From JACPDH01 sp041671505 (GTDB lineage Bacteria; Acidobacteriota; Thermoanaerobaculia; Gp7-AA8): a stretch of 64,000 bases of DNA. Location of the stretch: assembly GCA_041671505.1 (NCBI GenBank), contig JBAZBK010000004.1, forward strand, positions 124,001 through 188,000. Direction: 5' to 3'. Numbering within the stretch: the first letter of the stretch is position 1; each line of letters opens with the position of its first letter. Below are positions 1 to 8,852 of the stretch, piece by piece. The notes below the pieces were generated by a model, which searched no databases, had not been told where the DNA came from, and saw only the letters and a list, made by a program, of their open reading frames with translations. A program made the position numbers and the translations under genes.

Positions 1-1318
1 CGATCGCCAGGAGGATGACTCCGCCGATGGCCGGAGGCACGAGCGCCTTGATCATCTGCTGCTTCGTCGCGCGTCCCCAGGGAAGAGCGGGGCCGACGCC
101 CATGAGGAAGAGCAGCGCCACGCCGATAGGCACCGACATCCGGTTGAAGTAGGGGCTGCCGACGCTCATCTGCACGCCCCTGGTGGCTTCGACCACGAGC
201 GGGAAAACCGTGCCGATCAGCACCGTGAAGGTGAAGAGAACGAAGAGGAGGTTGTTCGCGAGGAACGCGCCTTCACGGCTCTGTCCCGACTCGATTCTGC
301 CTTCGGCAGCGAGATGATCGACCCTCATCGCAAGAATGATCACCGACCAGATCAGCGCCACCGCAAGGTAGGCGAGGATCGTCGGGCCGATCGAGCTCTG
401 CGTGAACGAGTGCACCGAGTTGAACACGCCAGAGCGCGTCATGAAGGTGCCGAGGATCGTCAGCAGGAAGCTCGCCATGACTAGCGTCACGGTCCAGCCT
501 TTGAGGATCGCGCGCCGCTCCATCACGAGCGCCGAGTGAAGCGCGGCCGTGGCCGTCAGCCACGGCAGGAACGATGCGTTCTCGACGGGATCCCACGCCC
601 AGTAACCGCCCCAGCCGAGGACTTCGTACGCCCACCAGCCGCCCATCACGATCGCGACCGAGAGGAACGTCCAGGGAACGAGCAGCCAGGTGCGCAGCGG
701 CTTGAGGAACTCGTGCCCGAGTCGTCCGACGAGAAGCGCCGCCGAGGCGAGCCCGAACGGAATCGTCATGCCGACGTACCCCAGGTAGAGGAACGGCGGA
801 TGCGCAACCATCAGGAGGTGGTTCTGAAGGAGCGGGTTAGGCCCGGGACCGTCAAACGGCGGGTTGAGGACCGTATGGAACGGCTGCGCGGGTCCCGCGA
901 GAAGGAAGCTGAAGAACGCTCCCGTCGCAAGCCAGACCGCGATCGCGTACGGTAGGTGCTCCGGATAATGCTTCCGGCAGCTCCAGGTCGCGACGAAGAC
1001 ATAGACGCCGAGCACCAGACCCCAGAAGAGGATCGAGCCCTCGAGCGACGACCAGAGGCTCGAGATGGTCACCCATAGCGGCGTCGACCTCGATCCGACC
1101 TGCGCGACGTAGCCGACCGTGAAGTCGTGCACGATCAGCGCGTAGATCATCAGGAAGTTCGCTGCTGAGATCAGCGCCGCGTAGGTGTACGCGAAGCGAC
1201 GAGCCCAGGCAGCGCCGACGACACTGCGACGAGAACCGGCGGTGAATGCGACGATCGCGCCTGCGGCGGCCGTCAGAAGAGACAGCAATATTAGAGAACG
1301 CCCAATTAAAGGCACCAC
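1..1318 (-). CDS. ccmF: Cytochrome c maturation protein CcmF (C-terminal part beyond left edge)
   Basis: This is the haem lyase subunit of the system I cytochrome c maturation pathway, an inner-membrane protein that attaches haem to apocytochrome c. The first 439 codons are present and the frame is open to base 1, so roughly the last third of a ~650-residue protein lies outside. The N-terminus is hydrophobic; an SSLWSSLEGSILFWG segment typical of the family lies near residue 80-95, and the tryptophan-rich haem-handling motif GWGGYWAWDPVENASF is encoded around 570-630. The start is GTG at 1318 (a second GTG follows at 1315), with GGAGG 9 bases upstream. The gene begins 16 bases after ccmE and is the last ccm gene visible; ccmG/ccmH would be expected beyond the edge. 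Confidence 0.93.
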   Translation of the reverse strand, partial: MVPLIGRSLILLSLLTAAAGAIVAFTAGSRRSVVGAAWARRFAYTYAALISAANFLMIYALIVHDFTVGYVAQVGSRSTPLWVTISSLWSSLEGSILFWGLVLGVYVFVATWSCRKHYPEHLPYAIAVWLATGAFFSFLLAGPAQPFHTVLNPPFDGPGPNPLLQNHLLMVAHPPFLYLGYVGMTIPFGLASAALLVGRLGHEFLKPLRTWLLVPWTFLSVAIVMGGWWAYEVLGWGGYWAWDPVENASFLPWLTATAALHSALVMERRAILKGWTVTLVMASFLLTILGTFMTRSGVFNSVHSFTQSSIGPTILAYLAVALIWSVIILAMRVDHLAAEGRIESGQSREGAFLANNLLFVLFTFTVLIGTVFPLVVEATRGVQMSVGSPYFNRMSVPIGVALLFLMGVGPALPWGRATKQQMIKALVPPAIGGVILLAI

Positions 1319-1333
1319 GGGGGGAACCCTCCG

Positions 1334-1825
1334 TCAGTCGAGCCCTTCGGTCGACTTCATCAACGTCTTGACGTCCGGGTGCTCGCCGTTCTTCGGCGCC
1401 CGGTACTCGTTTCCGTGAGAGACCATCAGACGGTTGGATTCGAAGTAACCGGCCTCGGTCATCGTGCCCTCGACGACCACGCCGATCTCTTCGCGAAACA
1501 TCTGCGGCGGAACGCCGGTCGACTTCACGTGCACACTCGATTTGTAGTCGGTGACATCGAACTCGAGCGTCGAGCCGTTCTTGCCACCGCTGATCGATCC
1601 CGGCTTGACCATGCCGCCGAGACGGATCGTCGCGCCAACCGCCTTCGCGCTGTTCGCCTGCAGGTCGCTCGGCGTCCAGTAGTAGACGAGGTTGTCACCG
1701 ATTCCACTGACCGTGATCAGCAGGAACGCAAGCGCCGCGACGCCGAGCGCGCCGACCGCGGCCCACTTGTTGCGCGACGAAGCCTTCCGCGTCGCAGGGG
1801 CATCATTCATGACAGGTTCAGACAT
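1334..1825 (-). CDS. ccmE: Cytochrome c maturation haem chaperone CcmE
   Basis: CcmE is the periplasmic haem chaperone that carries haem covalently from CcmC to the CcmF lyase. The 163-residue protein has one N-terminal membrane anchor (about residues 21-42), then a beta-rich OB-fold domain. The covalent haem-binding signature HxxxY is intact as H137-G-N-E-Y141, followed by the usual basic/proline tail. Length is normal for the family. ATG at 1825 directly abuts the ccmD stop codon, which implies translational coupling. Confidence 0.95.
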   Translation of the reverse strand: MSEPVMNDAPATRKASSRNKWAAVGALGVAALAFLLITVSGIGDNLVYYWTPSDLQANSAKAVGATIRLGGMVKPGSISGGKNGSTLEFDVTDYKSSVHVKSTGVPPQMFREEIGVVVEGTMTEAGYFESNRLMVSHGNEYRAPKNGEHPDVKTLMKSTEGLD

Positions 1826-1990
1826 TTAGTTGACCTCCGGTCTCGAGTCCCTGCGCCGCGCCGCCGCGCGCTCCTTCGAGAAGCGCGTCAGCACCGAGAT
1901 CACGTAGGACCCGATGACGACTGCCGTCACCACATAGGCGGCCGTGACGAATTCCCAGCCACCCGCGATCATTCCGCTTCCAACGTTCAT
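1826..1990 (-). CDS. ccmD: Haem exporter accessory protein CcmD
   Basis: A 54-residue single-pass membrane protein with a hydrophobic stretch at about residues 14-34, then a basic tail (RFSKERAAARRR). CcmD is a small subunit of the CcmABCD complex needed to release holo-CcmE. The call rests on size, topology and position exactly between ccmC and ccmE; sequence conservation in this family is low. Its ATG overlaps the ccmC stop (ATGA) and its TAA is followed immediately by the ccmE ATG. Another ATG at codon 7 is possible, but the overlap favours the first. Confidence 0.85.
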   Translation of the reverse strand: MNVGSGMIAGGWEFVTAAYVVTAVVIGSYVISVLTRFSKERAAARRRDSRPEVN

Positions 1991-2727
1991 CGACCGCCTC
2001 CCGTCGCATAGTCGACCGCGGCCGAAGGCGCCGGCAGCGGCGGTGCGAGCTCCTCGCGAAGCCGCATCTTTGCAATGCGCGTCCGGAGGGTGATCAGTCC
2101 GATCAGGAGCAGAAGCAGCCCGATCGCATTCATCCGGAGCGGAAGGTGAAACTCCGGAGAGACCGTGTTCGGGTTCGACTGCATCTGGTGCAGCGAGTTC
2201 CACCACTTGACCGAGAAGTAAACGATCGGAACGTCGACGTAGGCGATCACGGTCGCGACCGACGACCAGGTCGCCCGCTTCACCGGATCGTCGACGAACT
2301 TTCGCAGAGCGAGGATGCCGAGGAATGCGGCGAGCAGCACGGCGGTCGTCGTCAGGCGCGGATCCCAGTCCCACCAGACGCCCCACGTCGGCTTCGCCCA
2401 GATCGCCCCCTGGCAGCAGAGGAGAAACGAGAGGACCACGCCGAACTCGATGCCCGCCTCGAGCCTCGCGTCCCAGCGCCAGTCGCCCTTGAACAGGAAC
2501 ATCAAGGCCGAGGCGAAGGCGAAGGTCAGGGCGAGCAGAGCGTTCCACGCCGTCGGGACGTGAACGAAGAGGATGCGGTACACCTCGCCCATGAACTTCT
2601 CCGGGGGGGCGACGAAGAGACCCACATACGAGCCGTAGAGCATCGTTGCGAGGCCTATGGCAACGAGTGCAAACGCTACCGTCGGACGGCTCTCGGATCC
2701 GGTGTTCTCGAACAGTGGGTCAGCCAA
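1987..2727 (-). CDS. ccmC: Haem transporter subunit CcmC
   Basis: CcmC is the integral membrane protein that binds haem in its WWD domain and loads it onto CcmE. The 246-residue protein has about six membrane segments, the haem-handling motif WGVWWDWDPR at residues 115-124, and the flanking histidines H56 (FVHVP) and one near residue 175 (SLHQ). The start is TTG at 2727, directly after the ccmB TGA: there is a GGAGG five bases upstream and the next in-frame ATG is about codon 29, inside the first membrane segment. It overlaps ccmD by four bases. Confidence 0.95.
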   Translation of the reverse strand: MADPLFENTGSESRPTVAFALVAIGLATMLYGSYVGLFVAPPEKFMGEVYRILFVHVPTAWNALLALTFAFASALMFLFKGDWRWDARLEAGIEFGVVLSFLLCCQGAIWAKPTWGVWWDWDPRLTTTAVLLAAFLGILALRKFVDDPVKRATWSSVATVIAYVDVPIVYFSVKWWNSLHQMQSNPNTVSPEFHLPLRMNAIGLLLLLIGLITLRTRIAKMRLREELAPPLPAPSAAVDYATGGGR

Positions 2728-3396
2728 TCAATCCTCCACGACACGACCAAATACCAGCCCGCATAGTGACCAGTAGATCAAGTCGAAACTTGTGACTAGT
2801 GTCACCCATGATCTCAACTGGCCCATCGGGTCACCCTCGATGAGCAGCGACGTGGCTTTCACCGACGCGAGCAACACCGGTACGACCAGCGGGAACAACA
2901 GCAGCGGGAGCAGAGTTTGTTTCGCCCTCGCCTGCGACGCCATCGCCGAATAGATCGTTCCCGGAGCCGACAGCCCCGCCGAACCCAATACGATCACGCC
3001 ACAGACCCAGAGAAGGTTCCAGGTGACTGCCACGTCGTACAGCACGATCATCACCGGAATGAGAGCCGCTCCGAGGATCGAGAGCTGGACCAAGTTGGCG
3101 ATCGCCTTCGCGTAATAGAGCGCCCGCGGGCTCGACGGAAGAAGCAGGAGACCCTCGAGACCCTTCTGCTCGGTCTCGAGCTGGAAACTCTCCGAAAGCG
3201 CGAGGGTGGAGGACAACAGCAGCCCGAGCCAGAGAAAGCCGGGCGCGTGGAGTCGGAGCGCCGAGGAGTTCGGGCCGATGGCGAAGCTGAACAGAAGCAT
3301 CGCGGTCGCCCCGAAGATGAAGATTGCCGCAATCTGCGCGCGGGTCCGCCACTGGAGCAGCATTTCCTTCCGGATTGCGGCGACGAGTTGTCTCAT
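2728..3396 (-). CDS. ccmB: Haem exporter permease CcmB
   Basis: CcmB is the membrane subunit paired with the CcmA ATPase. The 222-residue product is almost wholly hydrophobic with about six membrane spans and the family's conserved LETEQKGLEGLLLLP segment near residue 75-88. It overlaps ccmA by four bases (ATGA), as expected for a translationally coupled pair, and its stop codon is followed at once by the ccmC TTG. Confidence 0.94.
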   Translation of the reverse strand: MRQLVAAIRKEMLLQWRTRAQIAAIFIFGATAMLLFSFAIGPNSSALRLHAPGFLWLGLLLSSTLALSESFQLETEQKGLEGLLLLPSSPRALYYAKAIANLVQLSILGAALIPVMIVLYDVAVTWNLLWVCGVIVLGSAGLSAPGTIYSAMASQARAKQTLLPLLLFPLVVPVLLASVKATSLLIEGDPMGQLRSWVTLVTSFDLIYWSLCGLVFGRVVED

Positions 3397-4142
3397 GCCG
3401 CACCTTCCGGGGTTCCCGCGGGCTCGAGGCCTCCCTGTGAAGGAAGATCCTTCGCGTTACCTTCCCAGGTGAGACGACCGCGATCGAGAACGATCCCGAG
3501 ATCGGAGAGTGCCGCCGCTCGTTCGAGCTGGTGCGTGGCGAGAAGCAGCGTCACCCCGTCGTCACGCAGGCGGCAAATCATCTCGTCGATGAACCGGAAA
3601 CCGGGAGGATCGAGCTGGCCGTAGGGCTCGTCGAGCATCACGACGCTCGCATTCTGCAAGAGCACGCGCGCCAGCGCGATTCGTTTGCGCATGCCGGCCG
3701 AGAACGTGATGATCGCGTCGTCGGCGCGTTCGGCAAGGCCAACCTGGTTCAGCAGGTGGAGCATCGCCTCGCGGCTGCCGTCAGCCCCGAGAAGACCAGC
3801 CATCAGCTGCAGGTTCTCGAGAGCGCTGAGCGCGTCGTAGGTGTAGGAGGCATGACCGAGGATCGCGACCCTGCGACGAACGTCCTCGCGCTGGTGCTTG
3901 AGGTCGAAGCCTTCGATTCTTGCCGTGCCGAGATCGGGGCGGATCGCCGTGGAGAGAACGCGAAGCAGCGTCGACTTCCCCGAGCCGTTGCGCCCTGCAA
4001 CCATGACGACCTTGCCTCTCGGCACCGAGAACGTGACGTCGATCAGTGCCCATCGTCGGCCGTACCTGCGCGAGATTCCGTGCGTATCGACCGCGGGGGC
4101 GTGGGAGAGGTGGGGAGTACTGGTTCCGCTCAAGCGGCGCAC
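3393..4142 (-). CDS. ccmA: Haem exporter ATP-binding protein CcmA
   Basis: CcmA is the cytoplasmic ABC ATPase that drives release of haem-loaded CcmE. The 249-residue protein shows Walker A GRNGSGKST (50-58), an FSAGM signature, Walker B VVMLDEP and the ATHQ switch histidine. The assigned start is GTG at 4142; the first ~18 residues are not conserved-looking, so translation could begin slightly later. It lies 40 bases downstream of the lytic transglycosylase on the same strand, and the two may share a transcript. Confidence 0.92.
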   Translation of the reverse strand: MRRLSGTSTPHLSHAPAVDTHGISRRYGRRWALIDVTFSVPRGKVVMVAGRNGSGKSTLLRVLSTAIRPDLGTARIEGFDLKHQREDVRRRVAILGHASYTYDALSALENLQLMAGLLGADGSREAMLHLLNQVGLAERADDAIITFSAGMRKRIALARVLLQNASVVMLDEPYGQLDPPGFRFIDEMICRLRDDGVTLLLATHQLERAAALSDLGIVLDRGRLTWEGNAKDLPSQGGLEPAGTPEGAA

Positions 4143-4182
4143 ATTCTCTCACCCCGGGCGCGAATCGCAATGGTGCGATTCG

Positions 4183-4872
4183 TCACCTCTGTGCCGGATG
4201 CCCCTCGGGCGCCTCTCCGTAGATCGCGACATGCGCCACGGCCGTGCGGAACGCCCGCCGATACGCTCCCACGCGCTGGACGTAGAGCCGTGTCTCCCGG
4301 AAAGGCGGAACCCCGTCGTAGCGCCGAACCGCCCCCTCCCCCGCGTTGTACGCGGCGAGAGTCAGGGAGACATTTCCCCGGTATTGCTCGTGGAGCCGGC
4401 GAAGATAGCGCGTTCCCGCCTCGATGTTCGCACCAGGATCGGTCAGGTCGTCCGCGCCGAGGTCGTGGCCGGTCGCCGGGACGAGCTGCATGAGCCCGGT
4501 CGCGTTGCGCTCGGAGACCGCGACGGTACGGAAATTCGATTCGGCGCGGACGATGGCGGCGACCAGCTCCGGCTCGAGGCCGTTCTTCAGCGACTCACGG
4601 TAGATCAGGTCGCCGTAGGGAACGTGCCGGTGGAAATAGCTGCTCCGCGCCTGTTCGAGCTCTTCGCGCGTCGTAGTGTAGTCGATCGAGTTCGTTTCGA
4701 CCTGGGGCCCAAAGCTCGCTGACGCGGTCTGTGCCGGCTCGATCCGGGTGTTCAGCCCGGCCGCGGGCACCCGCCCGAATCCGAGACTGGTCATGGCAAG
4801 GCAGAGCGAAAGTGAAAGAGGCAGCGCCGCGCTCACGCGGGCGGCCAGGCGAGGCAGCTTCGGCGCCCTCAT
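4183..4872 (-). CDS. Exported lytic transglycosylase (SLT/LysM-less, MltE/Slt70-type domain)
   Basis: A periplasmic murein-cleaving enzyme of the transglycosylase SLT family (229 residues). The start chosen is ATG at 4872 (GGAGG four bases upstream), which gives a signal peptide (residues 1 to about 38); the frame is open further upstream without support. The SLT fold is complete: catalytic E111 in AAIVRAESNF, GLMQLVPATG (127-136), NIEAGTRYL (149-157) and LAAYNAGEGAV (172-182). It precedes ccmA on the same strand. The exact substrate and subfamily cannot be told from sequence alone. Confidence 0.92.
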   Translation of the reverse strand: MRAPKLPRLAARVSAALPLSLSLCLAMTSLGFGRVPAAGLNTRIEPAQTASASFGPQVETNSIDYTTTREELEQARSSYFHRHVPYGDLIYRESLKNGLEPELVAAIVRAESNFRTVAVSERNATGLMQLVPATGHDLGADDLTDPGANIEAGTRYLRRLHEQYRGNVSLTLAAYNAGEGAVRRYDGVPPFRETRLYVQRVGAYRRAFRTAVAHVAIYGEAPEGHPAQR

Positions 4873-5143
4873 GTGTCCTCCGCCCTGGCAGGCGCAGATC
4901 ACGCGAGCTTCGTCGATGTGCAGTCTGGTCGTCATGTGGTTGCGGTCCATTCTCCGTTTCGTTCGATTGGAGGAGGCGGACCCCCTCTTTGAGCGCTGGG
5001 CAACCAGCCTCATTCCGGTCCTATTTCAATTGCACGTCCACAAAAGGGGACGGCGTTTCGGTGCATTTCAGGCTAAATCGACCCCATCACGTCACTTGCC
5101 TGAGCGGCCCCGCCCCCCACTGGGAGTTACAATTCGCGCTGTC

Positions 5144-5989
5144 ATGAGCGATAGCCGAACACGAGAGGTGCCCCGGACCCGTCTCGTACGGGGCGAGGAG
5201 CCGATCACCGATCGCGATCTAGTAGCCATCGAAGAGCCGCTCGAGATTCAACTCGGCTCATGGACGCAGGGCCGCTTCTCCCATCGCACAATCTCGATCA
5301 CCATGCGGACGCCCGGGGACGATTTCGAGCTCGCCGCCGGATTTCTTTTCACCGAGGGGATCCTCCGGAGTCGCTCCGATGTCCGCGACATCCGCTATTG
5401 CGGGCCGGCAACGGGGCCGGACGAGTCGCGAAACGTCGTCCGCGTCGATCTCGAGGAGGGCGTTCCGGTCGACTACAAGCGGCTCGAGCGGCACATCTAC
5501 ACGGCATCGAGCTGCGGCGTCTGCGGGAAGACCTCCATCGAGGCGGTGCAGCTCGCGGTGAAGCCAAGGCTGGAGGCGGGGCCCATAGTACGGGCAGACG
5601 TGATTCGCTCGCTTCCGGCGACCCTCGTCCCGTCGCAGGAGGTCTTCGCGTCGACGGGCGGGATTCACGCCGCGGCGCTGTACGACACGGAAGGGCGGCT
5701 CATCGCGAACCGCGAGGACGTCGGCAGGCACAACGCGCTCGACAAGATCATCGGGGGACAGTTTCTCGAAGGCGCGACACCGCTCGGCGCGAGAATGATC
5801 CTCGTGAGCGGGCGCGCAGGATTCGAGCTCGTCCAGAAGTCACTCGCCGCCGGATGCCCGATCCTTGCGGCGATCGGTGCGCCGTCGAGCCTCGCGGTCG
5901 AGCTCGCGCGCGAGTTCGGCATGACGCTCGTCGGCTTCGTCCGCGATGGGCAGATGAACGTCTACTCCGGGGCGGAGCGGATCGCCTGA
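5144..5989 (+). CDS. fdhD: Formate dehydrogenase sulfurtransferase FdhD
   Basis: FdhD moves sulfur from a cysteine desulfurase to the molybdenum/tungsten cofactor and is needed for formate dehydrogenase activity. The 281-residue protein has the conserved SSCGVCG motif with C124 and C127, and the NREDVGRHNALDK and SGRAGFELV segments of the family. The frame is open well upstream, but ATG at 5144 gives the normal family length. No formate dehydrogenase gene lies in the window; moaA, another molybdenum-cofactor gene, sits about 10 kb away. It is transcribed divergently from the lytic transglycosylase across about 270 bases with no other evident feature. Confidence 0.93.
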   Translation: MSDSRTREVPRTRLVRGEEPITDRDLVAIEEPLEIQLGSWTQGRFSHRTISITMRTPGDDFELAAGFLFTEGILRSRSDVRDIRYCGPATGPDESRNVVRVDLEEGVPVDYKRLERHIYTASSCGVCGKTSIEAVQLAVKPRLEAGPIVRADVIRSLPATLVPSQEVFASTGGIHAAALYDTEGRLIANREDVGRHNALDKIIGGQFLEGATPLGARMILVSGRAGFELVQKSLAAGCPILAAIGAPSSLAVELAREFGMTLVGFVRDGQMNVYSGAERIA

Positions 5990-6019
5990 CCCGGAGCTGT
6001 TAGGCCTGCGCCGACGAGG

Positions 6020-6544
6020 CTACGACGTGGCGCGTCGCGCGTCGACGACCGGCCAGGTCGAATCGCGCCACTCCGGCAGCCCCTGGCCCATCACGAGTCC
6101 CGCGGTGGCGACGTAAAGAATCACATCGTCCTCCGAGAAACGCCCGGTGAGCGCCGTCACGGCCGCCTCGACGCTCTCCCGGCTCGGCACGGTGTACTCA
6201 TCGTCTTCGATCGAGCCGTCGGTGTGCCTGATTCCCCAGGCATCGAGAAACGCGCCCATGAGCTCTCGCCGTTCGACGACGTGGAAGGTCAGCAGCGCCG
6301 CCTCGAAGTGGGGGTCGTACTCGGCAAGCGCGAGGCGGCCCGCAAGCATGTCCGCCTTCTTCTCAGGAGAGAGCTTCCGCATCGACTCTTCGCGGAAGTT
6401 CAGGCTTCTCGCGAGCTGGGCCTGTGCCATGCGTCGGCCGGCGGCGTCGCCGCGCGTCCAGAACGAGGTGAGGATCTCGCGCCGGCGCTCGGCGCTGCAG
6501 AGATCACGGAGAATGCGACGCGCGGGCCATTCGATCGAAGCCAT
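6020..6544 (-). CDS. Hypothetical protein, 174 residues
   Basis: I do not recognise this protein. It is soluble-looking and mixed in charge, with no signal peptide, membrane span or metal motif. The C-terminal half is acidic (SIEDDEYTV, FSEDDVI). Coding is supported by codon pattern, a promoter-like TTGACT-18-TATGGT upstream on the same strand, and no competing gene on the other strand. It is convergent with fdhD (30-base gap) and divergent from the PAS-GGDEF-EAL gene. No function is proposed. Confidence 0.75.
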   Translation of the reverse strand: MASIEWPARRILRDLCSAERRREILTSFWTRGDAAGRRMAQAQLARSLNFREESMRKLSPEKKADMLAGRLALAEYDPHFEAALLTFHVVERRELMGAFLDAWGIRHTDGSIEDDEYTVPSRESVEAAVTALTGRFSEDDVILYVATAGLVMGQGLPEWRDSTWPVVDARRATS

Positions 6545-6585
6545 TGTCTACTCCCTTAGGTAGGGTGAGTCACTGAAACGCTGGG

Positions 6586-6615
6586 ACCATAATTGCGTAT
6601 TGATCGGCGAGTCAA
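6586..6615 (-). promoter_or_regulatory. Sigma70-like promoter for the 6020-6544 gene
   Basis: Reading the minus strand, TTGACT (6615-6610) is followed after 18 bases by TATGGT (6591-6586), matching 5/6 and 4/6 of the sigma70 consensus. The predicted transcript would start about 35 bases before the ATG at 6544. Inferred from sequence only. Confidence 0.45.
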
Positions 6616-6714
6616 GCCGATGCTTCGACCGAGCGCGGCAGGTGGAACCTGCAGAGCTCCTGTCAACCCTTTCGATTTAAGCAAAAATCACGTTAAGCTA
6701 GACAGCGGAGAACG

Positions 6715-8763
6715 ATGGCCCCGGAACACGACAGCAGCGCAGAGGCTCGAAGACGAGCCGATCGCGAGTTTCTCGACGCGGTTTCCGTGCCGACGCTCGC
6801 GCTCGGCGCCGACGGCGTTGTGCTCTTCGCAAATCGCGCGGCCTCGTCGCTGCTCGGCTCGCCTCTCGACGGCGTGAAGCTGGCGTCGCGCTTCGTCGAC
6901 CCCGACGCCAGTGACAGGCTCGCAGCAGCGCTCGGAGCCGCGGACGACCACGGGCGATCTCTCGTGCTCATGACCTCCGACGGCGACAGGCCTTCGTACG
7001 CCGCGCTCAGGCTCGGCAGCCGGCGTGAGGACGGCTCGGTGATCGTCTCGATCAGCGCCGTGACGTCACAGGGTGTCGCGGAAACCGACGTCAGCCTCGC
7101 GAGCCGTTACCGCCAGCTCTTCGAGCACAACCTCGCCGGCATCTACCGCGCCGATCTCGAGGGACGGGTCTTCGATTGCAACGACTCGTTCGCGCAGATG
7201 CTCGGCTACACCGATCGAGCCGCACTCCTGGAGAGCAGCGACAACAACCCGTACCTCGAGCCGCACGAGCGCGAGTGGCTCTTCAGCGAACTGGCGAAGG
7301 ACAGGACGATGGCCCGCATCGAAGTGTCGATGCGCAAATCGGACGGAACTCCCGTGTGGGCGCTCCAGAACCTCGCGATGATCGACGACGGAGCGCGGCA
7401 GTTCGTGGAAGGCACCGCGTTCGACATCACGGCCCGCCGCCTCGCGGAAGAGCAGATCGCGTACCAGACGAACTACGACGCGCTCACGGGCCTGCCTAAC
7501 CCGAACCTGCTCCGCGAGCGCCTCGAGGTCGCGCTCGCGCACTCCGAGCGGACCGCGCGCCAGGTCTGCGTCGCGTTCCTCGATCTCGACCATTTCAAGG
7601 CGATCAACGACACGCTGAGCCACCGCGTGGGCGACCAGCTGCTGCAGCTCGTCGCGTACAGGCTCCAGAACTGCCTCCGCGAATACGACACGGTCGCGCG
7701 CCTCGGCGGCGACGAGTTCACCGTGATCCTCCAGCATGTGAAGTCGCGCGACGACGCGGGGCTGATCGCCTTGAAAATCCTGCACGCGATCCGCGAGCCG
7801 TTCCTTCTCGACGGGCGCGAATTCTTCCTCACCGCCAGCGTCGGACTCGCCGTCTCGGGAGTCCACGGCGCCGACGCCGAAACGCTGCTTCGGAACGCCG
7901 ACGTCGCCATGTACCGGGCCAAGGATGCCGGACGAAACACGTTCGAGTTCTTCGGCCAGTCGAGCGGCGATCACGCGGCCGAACGCTTCGAGCTCGAAAA
8001 CGACCTTCGCCGTGCGCTGCAGCGCGAGGAGCTTCGCCTTCACTTCCAGCCGCAGATCGATTCCGTCACCGGACGCGTCCTCTGCATGGAGGCGCTGCTG
8101 CGCTGGTATCACCCGACGCGCGGACTGATTCCTCCCGCCACCTTCATTCCGATCGCCGAGGAGGTCGGCCTCATCATCCCGATCGGCGAATGGGTCCTCG
8201 AGCAGGCGTGTACGGAAGCTGCGGCGTGGCGCCGCGATCATGGATGGGATCTCCGGGTCGCCGTGAACCTCTCGCCGCGGCAGTTCCATCAGAAGGATCT
8301 CCCGGAAGTGATCGCGCGCGTGCTCGAGAAGACCGGCCTGCCCGCCGACTATCTCGAGATCGAGATCACCGAGAGCAACGCGATGCAGAACCCCGAGATG
8401 GCGATCAAGACGCTGTCGTTCCTGAAAGCGATGGGACTCAGGATCTCGATCGACGACTTCGGAACGGGCTACTCGTCACTCAGCCATCTCCGCCGCTTCC
8501 CGATCGACAGCCTCAAGATCGACCAGTCGTTCGTCCGCGACATCGAGACGAACGAGAACGACGCAGCGATCGTCAGCGCGGTGATCGCGATGGCGCACAA
8601 GCTCAAACTGACCGTCATCGCCGAAGGGGTCGAGACCGAACACCAGTCGACCTTCCTCCGAGCTCAGCAGTGCGAGCAGATGCAGGGTTTTCTCTTCAGC
8701 AAACCCCGACCGGTCGAAGACCTCCACGACCTGATGGCGGAGCGCGGTGAGAAAGCAAACTAG
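6715..8763 (+). CDS. PAS-GGDEF-EAL cyclic-di-GMP turnover protein
   Basis: A 682-residue cytoplasmic signalling protein. The domains in order are a degenerate PAS-like segment (about 15-120), a clear PAS domain (about 130-245), GGDEF (about 250-415) and EAL (about 428-675). The diguanylate cyclase site is intact (GGDEF at 331-335), with the product-inhibition RxxD site R322-EY-D325 five residues upstream. The EAL phosphodiesterase site also looks intact: EAL at 459-461, NLSPRQF, EITES and DDFGTGYSSL (580-589). It could therefore make and degrade c-di-GMP. No membrane segment. An A/T-richer stretch just upstream (about 6660-6705) may hold the promoter. PilZ receptors occur later in the window. 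Confidence 0.93.
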   Translation: MAPEHDSSAEARRRADREFLDAVSVPTLALGADGVVLFANRAASSLLGSPLDGVKLASRFVDPDASDRLAAALGAADDHGRSLVLMTSDGDRPSYAALRLGSRREDGSVIVSISAVTSQGVAETDVSLASRYRQLFEHNLAGIYRADLEGRVFDCNDSFAQMLGYTDRAALLESSDNNPYLEPHEREWLFSELAKDRTMARIEVSMRKSDGTPVWALQNLAMIDDGARQFVEGTAFDITARRLAEEQIAYQTNYDALTGLPNPNLLRERLEVALAHSERTARQVCVAFLDLDHFKAINDTLSHRVGDQLLQLVAYRLQNCLREYDTVARLGGDEFTVILQHVKSRDDAGLIALKILHAIREPFLLDGREFFLTASVGLAVSGVHGADAETLLRNADVAMYRAKDAGRNTFEFFGQSSGDHAAERFELENDLRRALQREELRLHFQPQIDSVTGRVLCMEALLRWYHPTRGLIPPATFIPIAEEVGLIIPIGEWVLEQACTEAAAWRRDHGWDLRVAVNLSPRQFHQKDLPEVIARVLEKTGLPADYLEIEITESNAMQNPEMAIKTLSFLKAMGLRISIDDFGTGYSSLSHLRRFPIDSLKIDQSFVRDIETNENDAAIVSAVIAMAHKLKLTVIAEGVETEHQSTFLRAQQCEQMQGFLFSKPRPVEDLHDLMAERGEKAN

Positions 8764-8764
8764 C

Positions 8765-8820
8765 GGCCTATCACGGCGAATTCGGCGGTGCCTAATTCAC
8801 TGTGACAGGCCAACGGGCCT
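8765..8820. terminator. Hairpin pair between convergent genes
   Basis: GGCCTATCAC (8765-8774) pairs with GTGACAGGCC (8802-8811) with one mismatch, and a second small stem AGGCC/GGCCT overlaps its 3' side (8807-8820). It lies between the 3' ends of two convergent genes, a usual place for a terminator. There is no strong U-run, so the call is tentative. Confidence 0.4.
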
Positions 8821-8852
8821 TACTCACACCTGAATGCCGCGGCAGCCGGCGG

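Noticed and set aside
5999..6005. GTTAGGC at the end of fdhD as a terminator or operator
   Set aside because: It is a single short word without dyad symmetry; it is better treated as part of the dispersed heptamer pattern.
6560..6714. Possible c-di-GMP riboswitch before the PAS-GGDEF-EAL gene
   Set aside because: Two small stems (ATCGGC/GCCGAT and GCAGGT/ACCTGC) are present, but no GEMM-type conserved core is seen.
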